The notes under the pieces are model-generated. The model was not told the origin of the DNA. It worked only from the letters and a program-made list of their open reading frames with translations, and did no database searches. A DNA stretch of 64,000 nt. Origin: Microbacterium marinilacus. GTDB lineage: Bacteria; Actinomycetota; Actinomycetes; Actinomycetales; Microbacteriaceae. The translations under genes and the position numbers were made by a program. Below are positions 15,833 to 25,273 of this stretch, one piece after another. The stretch spans positions 150,002 through 214,001 of the forward strand of contig NZ_JAIJZW010000007.1 of NCBI RefSeq assembly GCF_019753765.1, given 5' to 3'. Each line of letters opens with the position of its first letter. The stretch's first letter is position 1.

Positions 15833-16964
15833 CGACCATGTCCCAGACGTGCGGTGCGCTCTCACGAGCCCGCCACATGCGGTAGGCATCCGCCGCGTTC
15901 TGCCGCAATGCGGAGCGCTGCGCCGGGGACATCGCGCTGAGTCGTTTGATCGCCGCCGTCCAGCTCGACGGATCCCGGTCGGGCACGATGATGCCCGCAG
16001 ACTCGAGCGTCTCCGTCCATGGCGTGTATGGCGTGACCACCACTGGGCAAGACGCCGACAAGGCCTCTGCGATCACGTGGCCGAAGTTCTCTCCGGCCGT
16101 CGGCATCAGCAGCCCGTCGTATCCGGAGAGCACCTGCCTGACCTCACCCGCGTCCACCAACCCCTTGAACGTCACCGTGACGTTCTCGGCCACGGACTTC
16201 GCAAGCGACTCGCAGTGGTCTGCGTACTGCTTGTCCTCAGTCGCGCCGTACACGTCCAAGATGAGGGGGCCCGAATCGGATGCCGCCTCGATCGCGACTG
16301 CAAGGCCTTTGTGTTCGACGATTCGGCCCACGAACGTGAGCCTCACGACGTCCCCAGACGGGACGGCTGGCGCCAGAGGCTCTCTGGGTAGAAGGGTGTG
16401 ATTCTCGCGGAGCACTATCCGCGCATCAGCTCCCCACTCGCGCCTGATGTCCTCCGTCTCATGATCGGCCGTCGAGTGCCAGGTGACAGCCCGGTCGATC
16501 CGGAGCAGCCGGAAGAGCGCCATATAGAGGCGCTTCTTCACAGCACGGCGCTGGATCGCACCACGCCCGAACTCGCCGCGAGGCGCAAGCAGCAGCGTCG
16601 GTCGTCCCCAGAAGCCCAATCGCCACATCATGATCGGGACGATGGTGAGGCGCGGGTCGAAGAAGCTGTTGAAGTGGAGGATCTCGGGCCTCTCCCGCCT
16701 CACCGACCGGAAAGCGCGCACCAACGCACCGATTGATCGGGTGTTGACGTAGTAGACGGGAAAGCCGTCGTGGTCCGTCCAGCGATTTGTCTCCACCGGC
16801 AGTGGCTCAGACGAACCCAGGTCACGATCGCCCGTCAGCACGACAGGCCGATACTTCACGGGCGCCGCAGCCACCATCGCCTCAGCGGAACGTATGGGAC
16901 CACCACCTCGATACGCGGGCGGGAACAGCGCGGTCAGGACGGCGACCTTGATCCCCTGACTCAT
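15825..16964 (-). CDS. glycosyltransferase, GT4-like (GT-B fold)
   Basis: A 379-residue cytoplasmic GT-B glycosyltransferase. The N-terminal acceptor lobe starts KVAVLTALFPPAYRGGGPIR, a Gly-rich loop typical of family 4. The donor lobe carries LTFVGRIVEHKGLAVAIEA and the ExxxxxE region GENFGHVIAEALSASCPVV. It is the last gene of the polysaccharide operon, 36 bases after the putative polymerase. It adds one sugar to the lipid-linked repeat unit; donor and linkage cannot be told from sequence. Confidence 0.88.
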   Translation of the reverse strand: MSQGIKVAVLTALFPPAYRGGGPIRSAEAMVAAAPVKYRPVVLTGDRDLGSSEPLPVETNRWTDHDGFPVYYVNTRSIGALVRAFRSVRRERPEILHFNSFFDPRLTIVPIMMWRLGFWGRPTLLLAPRGEFGRGAIQRRAVKKRLYMALFRLLRIDRAVTWHSTADHETEDIRREWGADARIVLRENHTLLPREPLAPAVPSGDVVRLTFVGRIVEHKGLAVAIEAASDSGPLILDVYGATEDKQYADHCESLAKSVAENVTVTFKGLVDAGEVRQVLSGYDGLLMPTAGENFGHVIAEALSASCPVVVTPYTPWTETLESAGIIVPDRDPSSWTAAIKRLSAMSPAQRSALRQNAADAYRMWRARESAPHVWDMVAR

Positions 16965-17000
16965 CGTCGCGGCTCCTGCCGTGCAGGACGACGAACGTGC

Positions 17001-18530
17001 TCACTCATTGGACGCTCGCGAAGACGGCTTGAAGAGCAGCAGAAGCCCGGCGACACAGGTCAGTGCGAGAACGGGCACTCCGGCCAAGAAGCTCGCGACG
17101 TCGAGCTCCTGCTTCGTGACGATCAGCGCCAGGACGGCGACGACAAGGGCGCCGTGCCGATTTCGCCGCGCCTGTAGGCCGTCGTCCAGCGCGCGCAGGA
17201 ACGTCCCCACCACCGCCATACCCAGGACGACCACCATCGGCCCGCCGTACATGTAAAGCGACCCCTGCAAGGTGACCGCGCTCGACGACTGCCCCTCGCC
17301 TCCGTAGTAAGTCTTGTAGAAATCGTACCCGGTCAAGCGCACGGGCTTGTCGGGCCAGATCGAGCGCGGTATTAACCCGACCACCGGCGCCGAGATCAAC
17401 TCACCAGCGGAGCGATATGCGACTTGATCTGGGGTCTTCTCGATGATCAAGGCAAGGTTATCGACGGCCCTCACGCGTGCCGCGACTTGGACGATGTTCA
17501 CCAGAGGATCCGAATTCGCCACATAGCCGTCCGATGAGAACAGCTGCGACCATCCGTGCTGGACGGAGTCGCTCAGGCTCACGGTCTGTGTGCCTTGTCG
17601 CACATCAGTCCGAAGCTCCGTGACGAAGGGCGTGACGACCAGGACGAATGCCGCCAGCGCAGCACCGAGCCACGAGAGGCTGAGCTTGCGGCCTGCGACG
17701 ATGTATCCGATCGCTACCGCGAGAACGACTGTGACGAAGCTCTCCTTCAAACCGGATATAAGCCCCATGACGACCGCGATCGACACCACAGACCACAGGA
17801 CAGCCTGTCCTCTCGGCCGTCTAGAGAACGCGTGGATCGCCAATCCGAATATCGCGAGAGTCTTCATCGCAGAGGCGATCACCAGCGGCTGCGCGAACCA
17901 CTGCGCCGTGTCAGCCGTGGCAAGCGTCGCGTTTCCGAGATAGCCGAACCTTCCTGCGAGCAGCGCGGTCAAGAGATCCGCCACCACACCGAGACCGAAG
18001 ACTCCGCACAGCGCTGCGGGAGACCGAAGCGCCTGCGATCGCGAAGAGCCGACCATGCGCAGAAGCGCAGCGACGGGGGCGACGAGCGGCCGCATGCCCC
18101 CTGCCGCATAGCCGACGGCGAATGCAGCGAAAGCAATGCAGAGCAGGCCGAGGGCAGTCGGCACCAGCGCTGCGGGCACTGATCGCACCGACCCTGATTG
18201 AGGCAAGAGGATCGTCACCGCTGATATGCCATAGGCAACGACGGCGTAACTTGCGACCCACGACCCCAGCCGCAGATCGAAAAGAGATCTCGGACTCGTG
18301 CCGCCCGAGATGGCGGCGACGACTGCTGCCATGAACGTCCCCGAAGCCAGCGCAGCTAAGACGACGCGGCCGGGCGTCTCGGCCGCAGACGCAGAAGCGA
18401 TCGTCAGGGCCGCCGCGCTCGCAACCAGTAGCGCTGCGACGGCGACTCGCTGAGGCGAGGGCCGAGCGGCCGACTGCAGAGCATCGGGCGCACGCGACGA
18501 CTGTTGCATCACCGCCGGACCATGTCTCAC
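17001..18530 (-). CDS. oligosaccharide repeat-unit polymerase (Wzy-like) membrane protein
   Basis: A 509-residue integral membrane protein with about 12 hydrophobic segments and a long central extracytoplasmic loop (about 310-400, including ELRTDVRQGTQTVSL), the layout of O-antigen and capsule polymerases. Sequence conservation among Wzy proteins is low, so the call rests on topology and context: it is the only such protein in a cluster that also has a flippase, glycosyltransferases and an initiating transferase. The GTG start overlaps the upstream stop as GTGA. It would join flipped repeat units on the outer face of the membrane. Confidence 0.75.
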   Translation of the reverse strand: MRHGPAVMQQSSRAPDALQSAARPSPQRVAVAALLVASAAALTIASASAAETPGRVVLAALASGTFMAAVVAAISGGTSPRSLFDLRLGSWVASYAVVAYGISAVTILLPQSGSVRSVPAALVPTALGLLCIAFAAFAVGYAAGGMRPLVAPVAALLRMVGSSRSQALRSPAALCGVFGLGVVADLLTALLAGRFGYLGNATLATADTAQWFAQPLVIASAMKTLAIFGLAIHAFSRRPRGQAVLWSVVSIAVVMGLISGLKESFVTVVLAVAIGYIVAGRKLSLSWLGAALAAFVLVVTPFVTELRTDVRQGTQTVSLSDSVQHGWSQLFSSDGYVANSDPLVNIVQVAARVRAVDNLALIIEKTPDQVAYRSAGELISAPVVGLIPRSIWPDKPVRLTGYDFYKTYYGGEGQSSSAVTLQGSLYMYGGPMVVVLGMAVVGTFLRALDDGLQARRNRHGALVVAVLALIVTKQELDVASFLAGVPVLALTCVAGLLLLFKPSSRASNE

Positions 18531-19726
18531 TCGGATGCCCTTCTCGCCGAGACTGCAAGGATCTCACGCACGTAGATGCCCGCCGTAGCTTCTACCGAGA
18601 AGACTTCCACCGCTCGCTGGCGGCAGGTGTCCCTCACACGACGAGTCGGCCGCTCCCACTCGAGCATTGCTTTGGCGAGGTCGCACACGACAGCTTCGCC
18701 GCCTCCAACGATTCGTCCATCGATGCCATCTCGTATGACCATCATGGCTCCGTCGGTGTCCGTGGTGACCACCGGGGTTCCGCAGGAGAGCGCTTCGATG
18801 AAGGTCAGCCCTAGCCCCTCCTCCGTCGATGCCGACACGAAAGCCGATGCCCCTTGTAAGAGCATCACGAGTTCTTCCTCCCCTACGGGACTTCTGACCT
18901 CGACGCTGCCCGTCAGCCCCAGCTGAGCGATCAGGGCGGCGTCGTGCGGGAGAGGCCGAGTGAGGCCCGCCAGGACGAGACGAGACGGTGCGGCGCTCAA
19001 CTGTCGATACTGCGCATAGGCGCGAAGGAGGCCACCCATGTTCTTCCGCGGATCCCCCATTCGGCCCACATAGACGAAGTAAGGATCATCCTCGTCCCGC
19101 GCTCCCGGCACAAAGCGCTCGGTGTCGACCCCCGGGGGCGCGAGGAGCACTCGTCGCCGCGCTCGTCGCGCCGCCCACGCCAGCATCCGCTGGTTCTCGA
19201 CGAGCACCGTATCCGCTACTCGGATCCCCCGCTGGTCCGCGACCGCCAAGGCTGCTCGCATCAGCATTCGATAGAGCTTCATGATTCCGCGCGCTTCATT
19301 GACCTGAGCACGCCGCTCCCACCAGCCCAGCGTCGCCACCTGCAAGACGGCTGGTGTGACGGTGCGTGCGGCCGCGAGCGCCGCTGCGGGGGTCCCTGCG
19401 ACGATGACGACACGATCAGCGGCATTCATCAGGGCGTCGAGCGGGGCCCTCGGAAGGAAGCGGCTGAACTCGATCTCGGCGAGCGGTGCTCCGACGAGGT
19501 GCACGACAAGGCCCTCCTCGTCGGCTCGGGTGGAGATCGGGCCCCTTGCCCATGTACGCGGAGCAAGCAGGCGTCGACTCTCCGCCGCTGCTCGGGACAT
19601 CTGCAGCGATGCGACCTCCACGTGGACGTCCCGATGCTTCAGAGCATCGGTCAGGAATCGCACCACTGTCGCGACCCCTCCGCTACGGCCCGGGCCGTAG
19701 TCGGTGCTCACGATCAGCACCTTCAC
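18527..19726 (-). CDS. glycosyltransferase, GT4-like (GT-B fold)
   Basis: A 399-residue enzyme. It starts KVLIVSTDYGPGRSGGVATV, with the Gly-rich acceptor loop of family 4. The donor lobe has FVYVGRMGDPRKNMGGLL and SASTEEGLGLTFIEALSCGTPVV in segments, including the EEGLGLTFIEAL ExxxxxE motif. GTG 19726 overlaps the flippase stop as GTGA, which decides the start; the frame is open further upstream. It probably adds an internal sugar of the repeat unit. Donor unknown. Confidence 0.88.
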   Translation of the reverse strand: MKVLIVSTDYGPGRSGGVATVVRFLTDALKHRDVHVEVASLQMSRAAAESRRLLAPRTWARGPISTRADEEGLVVHLVGAPLAEIEFSRFLPRAPLDALMNAADRVVIVAGTPAAALAAARTVTPAVLQVATLGWWERRAQVNEARGIMKLYRMLMRAALAVADQRGIRVADTVLVENQRMLAWAARRARRRVLLAPPGVDTERFVPGARDEDDPYFVYVGRMGDPRKNMGGLLRAYAQYRQLSAAPSRLVLAGLTRPLPHDAALIAQLGLTGSVEVRSPVGEEELVMLLQGASAFVSASTEEGLGLTFIEALSCGTPVVTTDTDGAMMVIRDGIDGRIVGGGEAVVCDLAKAMLEWERPTRRVRDTCRQRAVEVFSVEATAGIYVREILAVSARRASE

Positions 19727-20967
19727 GATGTCTTCTCCTCGAGTTGCGCCGCGCGTCGGCGTACCCGCCACAGCAGCGATGAGGAGACCGCGAGACCAAT
19801 GAGCTCCGCGATCGCCAGCACGACGGGGGCGGCACCGATACCCCACACGCCGACGAACGCCGCCAGCCCGATCGCTCCGGCTACGAGCACGGCAAGCTGG
19901 GCAACAGCTGCTCGAGCGGGCAGCCCCCGACCTCTCAGGACCATGGCGATCACATCGTTCACTCCACGGACCAGCATCGCGGGTAGCAGCAGCCAGATGA
20001 GGGGCACTGCCTCCGCGAAGTCAGGCCCGAAAACGAGCGGGACCAACGGAGCTCCCAGGATGCCCACAAGCGCGAGCGCCGCGCCAGTCGCGGCCACCGT
20101 CACCCAGATGGTGCGGTTCTCTGTCGACACACGCGCGCGCTCAGTGCCGGAGAAACTCGAGAACCGAGGAAACACGACGCTCGCAATAGCGGTCGCAAAT
20201 GGCTTGCTGAGTTGAGCGACGGTGATCGCTACCGCGTACTGCCCCAGCTGTTGAGCCCCGACCGACCATGACAGAAGGACCCGGTCGTATTGGACAGCGA
20301 GTGTGGCCGGCACAGCATATGACGAGTAGGCGGCTCCGTACCGTGAGAGATCGTTCACCGCAGACTTGGTTACCGCGTGGCGGCGCAAACCGTACCGTCC
20401 GCCCACGACGGTCGCGGTAAGAAGCTGCGCTCCCACGCTGACCAGCACCGCGACCGCCGCCGTGATGAGAGTGAGACGCTCGGTCGCGAAGAGGACCACG
20501 ATGACAATAAGGTACAGAAGCGGCTGAACGGCACGAAGAACGTTCCAGACCGCTATGGATGTCGCCTGCATCGCGTACATCGTCGGCGCACCAGCTGCGT
20601 TGAGGATGCACCCTAAGAAGACGATGCGATACGTCAGCGCAACCTCGTCGCTCCCGGCCGCCAGCACGTCTGCGAAGAGCAAGCCCAGCCCTGCCACCAC
20701 CAGACTCAGTGCGAGCATCAACAAGCGGGCCGTCGAGACATACGTCGCTCGTTCAGCAGGTCGGTTCGCAACCCAGTACGTCAGAGATGCACTCTGACCG
20801 ATCTCCGCGACGACCAACGAGATCGCGTACCACGCCATCACGGCCGCAAGGTGCCCGCGGTCCTCGGCCCCCAGACCGCGCGCCAGGATCACGCCCGCCG
20901 CGGCACCCGCGACCGCCATCCCGATGTTGACAGCCGTCGACAGGACGACCGCGCGCCCTGTCCTCAC
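19723..20967 (-). CDS. polysaccharide flippase (Wzx-like, MOP superfamily)
   Basis: A 414-residue membrane protein with about 12 helices and no soluble domain, matching polysaccharide-exporter proteins that flip undecaprenyl-diphosphate-linked repeat units. The N-terminal RTGRAVVLSTAVNIGMAVAG and paired helices are typical. GTG 20967 is chosen because GGGGAAG precedes it by six bases; GTG 20982 lacks a site. It starts 34 bases after the upstream gene and overlaps the next gene. A second flippase lies at 38343-39830, so this one probably serves the large operon's glycan. Confidence 0.85.
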   Translation of the reverse strand: MRTGRAVVLSTAVNIGMAVAGAAAGVILARGLGAEDRGHLAAVMAWYAISLVVAEIGQSASLTYWVANRPAERATYVSTARLLMLALSLVVAGLGLLFADVLAAGSDEVALTYRIVFLGCILNAAGAPTMYAMQATSIAVWNVLRAVQPLLYLIVIVVLFATERLTLITAAVAVLVSVGAQLLTATVVGGRYGLRRHAVTKSAVNDLSRYGAAYSSYAVPATLAVQYDRVLLSWSVGAQQLGQYAVAITVAQLSKPFATAIASVVFPRFSSFSGTERARVSTENRTIWVTVAATGAALALVGILGAPLVPLVFGPDFAEAVPLIWLLLPAMLVRGVNDVIAMVLRGRGLPARAAVAQLAVLVAGAIGLAAFVGVWGIGAAPVVLAIAELIGLAVSSSLLWRVRRRAAQLEEKTS

Positions 20968-21001
20968 GAGCGGCTTCCCCACAGAAGGGACGGATAGACG
21001 A

Positions 21002-21988
21002 TCACAACAGCTCGACGAGCAGCTGATCGAGGCGCTGATCCCATGTGTGCTCTCGAGCAGCCCGCGCAGCGGCGGCATCTGCGATCGCGCGCCCTTCTTC
21101 GGGATGCGCCACCAAGCGGCGATACGCCTCGACGAGCTGGTCGAAGCTGCGAAACGGGACCACCTCGCGTCCGTACTCGAACAACTCCTCCATCCCTTGC
21201 CGCGGTTCAGTGAGCACCACGGCGCCTGATGCGGCGGCTTCAAACATCCGGCAGTTGGACCCTGCGAACTCTGCGGGATGAAGATTATTCAAGACAGCGG
21301 TTGAACTGCGGAAGGCACGCGCCTTCTCTTCACGCGTGACGGAGAAGTTCTCATGAAGTTGGCGAAGATCAGGAAACTCAATCCAAGGCGCAATTGGAGC
21401 TCCAAAAATGCGCAACGGAATGCCTGCTTCCAGGAGCCGTTGCAGCAGTAACGCTCGCGTCGGGTAGACGTTACCCGCTACAACGATCGAGGGGTCAACT
21501 CCATATTCGCCGACGGGTCGGTGCCACGTCGGGTTAGCCCCTTCCGGAAGATAAACTGCTCGCACTCCGTAAATTTCCGCGAGCTGCGACACAAGGATCG
21601 GGTTCTTGAAGAACAGGAAGTCGTATCCAGCCAATAGGACATCGAGCCGGCCGAGATTGTGCACATGGTCTGGAAACCACAACGCCGTTTTCGTACCGCT
21701 CGCACCGATGCGCCGGACCGATTCAGATGTCAGCCGCCGGTCGACGGATACAAGAACGTCGGGCTTGAACTCCAGAGCTGCTGTAACGAGCTTCGACTGC
21801 AGTTTGGACGCGAGTCGAGGGCTTCGTTCGGAGATGATGCCGGCGACGTTCTGTACGCGCTGAGGACGTAACCGAGGCTGGGCCGGGCCCAACCCGAGCA
21901 CGTCATGGCCGCTTCTGCGCGCCGCGTCCACGAGGTTGTCCGCGAAAGAGTCAGGATCCAGCGGCCCCACGATCGCAATCTTCGTCAC
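21002..21988 (-). CDS. CgeB-like glycosyltransferase (GT1-type)
   Basis: A 328-residue protein resembling the CgeB/glycosyltransferase-family-1-like group: N-terminal KIAIVGPLDPDSFADNL, the mid-protein segment GVRAVYLPEGANPTWH with the conserved LP.GANP feature, and C-terminal SNCRMFEAAASGAVVLTE with the family Glu. It probably transfers a sugar to the growing repeat unit. Hand counts of two 60-base stretches (21301-21360 and 21541-21600) give about 53% GC against 73% for a ribosomal stretch (60481-60540), so the gene looks recently acquired. The GTG overlaps the capG stop (GTGA). Confidence 0.8.
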   Translation of the reverse strand: MTKIAIVGPLDPDSFADNLVDAARRSGHDVLGLGPAQPRLRPQRVQNVAGIISERSPRLASKLQSKLVTAALEFKPDVLVSVDRRLTSESVRRIGASGTKTALWFPDHVHNLGRLDVLLAGYDFLFFKNPILVSQLAEIYGVRAVYLPEGANPTWHRPVGEYGVDPSIVVAGNVYPTRALLLQRLLEAGIPLRIFGAPIAPWIEFPDLRQLHENFSVTREEKARAFRSSTAVLNNLHPAEFAGSNCRMFEAAASGAVVLTEPRQGMEELFEYGREVVPFRSFDQLVEAYRRLVAHPEEGRAIADAAAARAAREHTWDQRLDQLLVELL

Positions 21989-23136
21989 GGCAGCTCCCGC
22001 TCAGCGATCTCGACGAGGAGCCCCAGCCGCCTTGTATGAGAATGCGCGAAGCCCGCCAACATCGACAAGACCCTGGCCGCCGTGTCCCGCACCATGTAAG
22101 GGTCCGGGGTCACTGGTGCGGCGATTCGGTCCAGGACGATTCGGGCTGCGCTTAGGACATGATCGCGATAGACGCCCGCGGTCACGATCGCCCCGGCGTC
22201 CAGCGCCTCCGGCCGCTCTATGAAATCGCGCATGGTGACGGCGGGGAAGCCGAGGATCGACGACTCCTCGCTGATCGTGCCGCTGTCGGACAGCACCAGC
22301 TTCGCCTCGAGCTGCAGCTTCACGTAGTCGTGGAATCCGAACGGCGGGTGGAAGACGATGCCGTCCTTCTGCGACGCATCCAGCGCTTCGAGGCGCTTGC
22401 GGGTTCGCGGGTGCGTGGACACCAGGACGGGCACGCCGTACTCGGCCCGCAGCGCCTGCAACGAGGCGACAGCGGCGGTCAGCCGGTCCGGGTCATCGAC
22501 GTTCTCCTCGCGGTGCAGACTGACGAGGAAGTATCCCTGTGGTTGGAGTCCCTGCCTCGCGAGCACGTCGCTGGCGTCGATCTGCGTCCGGTTCTGTTCC
22601 AGCACCTCGCGCATGGGCGAGCCGGTCAGAAGGATCCGCGACGGGTGGATCCCCTCGGCCAGCAGGTTGCGCCGCGCGTGCTCGGTGTAGACGAGGTTGT
22701 AGTCGGAGACGTGGTCGACCAGTCGGCGGTTGGTCTCCTCCGGCACGTTCTCGTCGAACGAACGATTCCCCGCCTCCATGTGGAAGACCGGGATCTTCAA
22801 GCGCTTGGCGATGACGGCGGAGATCGCGCTGTTCGTGTCGCCGAGGACGAGGAACGCGTCGGGTCGCTCCTCGAGCAGCACGCGCTCGGTCTTCATCAGA
22901 ATCGAGCCGAGCGCCGCGCCGAGCGACGACGTGTCGGCCTCGAGGAAGTGATCGGGGCGGCGCAGGCCGAGGTCCTCGAAGAAGACCTCGTTCAGCTCGT
23001 AGTCGTAGTTCTGCCCGGTGTGCACGAGCACGTGATCGGTGTGCTGATCGAGCAGCTTGATCGTGGCCGAGAGGCGGATGATCTCGGGGCGCGTCCCGAC
23101 CACCGTGAGAACCTTCAATCGGCCGGTCATGGTCAC
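21985..23136 (-). CDS. capG: UDP-N-acetylglucosamine 2-epimerase family, CapG/FnlC type
   Basis: A 383-residue non-hydrolysing 2-epimerase. Seen: VVGTRPEIIR near residue 11, LVLGDTNSA near 95, HMEAGNRSFDENVPEETNRR near 118 and SDSGTISEESS near 290. These are the UDP-binding and catalytic Asp/Glu residues of the WecB fold. Directly after capE and capF it is expected to catalyse the last step to UDP-N-acetyl-L-fucosamine (epimerisation at C2 of the talose isomer). If not, it would make UDP-ManNAc like WecB. GTG 23136 overlaps the capF stop (GTGA); ATG 23130 is an alternative start. Confidence 0.9.
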   Translation of the reverse strand: MTMTGRLKVLTVVGTRPEIIRLSATIKLLDQHTDHVLVHTGQNYDYELNEVFFEDLGLRRPDHFLEADTSSLGAALGSILMKTERVLLEERPDAFLVLGDTNSAISAVIAKRLKIPVFHMEAGNRSFDENVPEETNRRLVDHVSDYNLVYTEHARRNLLAEGIHPSRILLTGSPMREVLEQNRTQIDASDVLARQGLQPQGYFLVSLHREENVDDPDRLTAAVASLQALRAEYGVPVLVSTHPRTRKRLEALDASQKDGIVFHPPFGFHDYVKLQLEAKLVLSDSGTISEESSILGFPAVTMRDFIERPEALDAGAIVTAGVYRDHVLSAARIVLDRIAAPVTPDPYMVRDTAARVLSMLAGFAHSHTRRLGLLVEIAERELP

Positions 23137-24227
23137 ACTGCCTCTGCGATCGTGTCGGGACGGTCGGGATCGAAGATGTCGTTCGTCCAGAACGAGGTGT
23201 ACAGGACGTCGTCCCCAGTATTCACGATCTTGTGGGCCCAGAACGTGGGCATGTCGACCGCCACGGGATCGTCGCCCGTCACCTCGAACTCGACGACCTC
23301 GTCGCCGAAGAGCCTGCGCAGCGAGATCGTCGCCCGGCCCGAGAGCACCGTGAACCGCTCGATCTTGCGCCGATGGAAGTGGTCGCCGCGGCCGACCCCC
23401 GGCTGAGTGGTCGAGAACGACGACTGCCCCGGCCCGCCATGCGAGCGCACCACCTCGAAGAACGCCCCCCGCGCGTCCGCGTGCTTCGTCAGCGCCACGG
23501 GCGCGTGCGCCGGGAACGTGTAGGAGCGGTACGTGTTGAACAGATCGCGGTCGAAGGGCGTGCCGATGTCGGGGATCTCTCCGGTCGCATAGGTGCGTGC
23601 CTGGTCCGACAGCCGTTCGAGAAGCCCGGAGACCGTCTCGTGCTCCTCAAGTTCGCGCTGCGAGGCGAGCGGCACGGTGCCGAGCAGCAGATCGGCGGCG
23701 TTCTGCGCGTGCAGCAGCGTCAGCTCGCGGTCGACGTCGACCTGGGGTGTGCCTCCCGCCGCCAGGAGATGCGAGAACGTCGCTGTGACCGCGTTGTAGA
23801 ACGGTCGCCCGTGCTCCCCGAAGAGGTTCGGCAGACGGAGGTCGATGAACTCCGCGCCGACGTCTGCTGCGGCCCGCGCCAGAGAGTCGGCCGCTCGGGC
23901 CTTCGCCACGCCGTACACGCCGCCGTCAGCCGCCTGGATCGAGTTCGCGTAGACGACCACGGGCGGCGGCTGATCCGCCTGACGCAACGCGGCGGCGATC
24001 TGATCGGCGAACCCCGGGTTCTGCTCCCGCACGTCCTCCTCGGCCCCGCGGTTCACCCCCGCCAGGTGCACCAGCCGCGACGCACCCTCGAGCGACGATG
24101 TCGCGTCCGCGAGATCGAACGCGTCGCCCACTGCCACACGGCGCGCGTCTTCGCCCTGTTCGCGAAGCGCCGCACGGGTGTGGCGACCGAGGAACCCGTT
24201 CGCTCCTGTGATCGCGACCGCGCCCAT
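23133..24227 (-). CDS. capF: UDP-2-acetamido-2,6-dideoxy-hexulose reductase/epimerase, CapF/FnlB type
   Basis: A 364-residue two-domain enzyme: an N-terminal SDR reductase (AITGANGFLGRHTRAAL; catalytic YGVAK with Y105 and K109) and a C-terminal cupin (HADARGAFFEV, then GDHFHRRKIERFTVLSG) carrying the HxH...E metal site. In CapF the cupin epimerises C3 of the CapE product and the SDR reduces C4, giving the UDP-N-acetyl-L-talosamine-type intermediate. Domain order and length match. It starts at the last base of the capE stop (TGATG), so translation is coupled. Confidence 0.92.
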   Translation of the reverse strand: MGAVAITGANGFLGRHTRAALREQGEDARRVAVGDAFDLADATSSLEGASRLVHLAGVNRGAEEDVREQNPGFADQIAAALRQADQPPPVVVYANSIQAADGGVYGVAKARAADSLARAAADVGAEFIDLRLPNLFGEHGRPFYNAVTATFSHLLAAGGTPQVDVDRELTLLHAQNAADLLLGTVPLASQRELEEHETVSGLLERLSDQARTYATGEIPDIGTPFDRDLFNTYRSYTFPAHAPVALTKHADARGAFFEVVRSHGGPGQSSFSTTQPGVGRGDHFHRRKIERFTVLSGRATISLRRLFGDEVVEFEVTGDDPVAVDMPTFWAHKIVNTGDDVLYTSFWTNDIFDPDRPDTIAEAV

Positions 24228-25273
24228 CAGCGCTCCCGAGCCGACGGGATGCCGGCCGCTGCCAGCTCCACGCGAACCTCCGGCAGCGTGAGCAGCAGGT
24301 CCTCGATCTCGTCGACGGCGAGGCGCTCGACGCCGTGGGAGTCGTAGTCCTGGTACATCGCCTGTGTGACGTCGCCCTTCTCGAAGTAGAGGCTGTAGTT
24401 GAGATCACGGTTGTCGGCCACGATGCGGAAGTAGTCACCGAGGTCCTCGGCGCGCGCCAGCTCCTCCCGGGTGGCGAGCGCCTCAGACACCTTCTCGGCG
24501 TGACGGGTACCGATGACCTCGACCTTCGCGTTCGAACGGAACAGGCTGATCACGGCCTGGGCGAGGTCGCGGATCGTGCACGACACCGCCTTGCGGATGA
24601 ACAGGTCACCCTGCCGGGCGTTCTGGAACGCGTACTCGACGAGGTCGACGGAGTTCGCCAACGACATCATGAAGCGCGTCATGTCGGGGTTCGTGACCGT
24701 CAGGTTCTTGCCCGCCTTCAGCTGTCCGATGAACAGCGGGATCACCGACCCGCGCGAGTACATCACGTTGCCGTATCGAACGCACGAGACGGTGGTGGCC
24801 GCATGCGGGTTGTTCAGTCCGTGCGACTGGGCGACCTTCTCCATCAGCGCCTTCGACATGCCCATCGCGTTGACGGGGTAGACGGCCTTGTCCGTGCTGA
24901 GGCACACGAGCGACTTCACGCCGTTGTACTCCGAGGCGCGCACCACGTTCTCGCTGCCGTTGACGTTCGTCCGGACCGCTTCCATCGGGAAGAACTCGCA
25001 AGACGGCACCTGCTTCAGCGCAGCCGCGTGGAACACGTAGTCCACGTCGCGCGTCGCCCGCTCCACGCTCTCGTAGTCCCGCACGTCCCCGACGTAGAAC
25101 CGCAGCCGCCGGTCCGGGAGCTCCTGGCGCATGAGGTCCTGCTTCGCCTCGTCCCGGCTGAGGATGCGGATCTCGGCGACGTCGCGCTGCAGCAGCTTGG
25201 CCGCGACGGTGTGGCCGAACGAGCCTGTGCCTCCCGTGACCAGGATCTTCTTGCCCTCGTATGACGTGGTCAT
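24227..25273 (-). CDS. capE: UDP-GlcNAc 4,6-dehydratase/5-epimerase, CapE/FnlA type
   Basis: A 348-residue extended SDR. Seen: NAD loop GGTGSFGHTVA near residue 14, LSTDKAV, and the family active site NAMGMSK with Met137 and Lys141 in place of the usual YxxxK. It lacks the membrane domain of large dehydratases, fitting CapE/FnlA/WbjB. It converts UDP-GlcNAc to the 4-keto-6-deoxy-L-sugar, the first step to UDP-L-FucNAc. The ATG at 25273 follows GGGAGGGAAGAG and overlaps the upstream stop (ATGA). GlmM supplies precursor metabolically. Confidence 0.93.
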   Translation of the reverse strand: MTTSYEGKKILVTGGTGSFGHTVAAKLLQRDVAEIRILSRDEAKQDLMRQELPDRRLRFYVGDVRDYESVERATRDVDYVFHAAALKQVPSCEFFPMEAVRTNVNGSENVVRASEYNGVKSLVCLSTDKAVYPVNAMGMSKALMEKVAQSHGLNNPHAATTVSCVRYGNVMYSRGSVIPLFIGQLKAGKNLTVTNPDMTRFMMSLANSVDLVEYAFQNARQGDLFIRKAVSCTIRDLAQAVISLFRSNAKVEVIGTRHAEKVSEALATREELARAEDLGDYFRIVADNRDLNYSLYFEKGDVTQAMYQDYDSHGVERLAVDEIEDLLLTLPEVRVELAAAGIPSARER

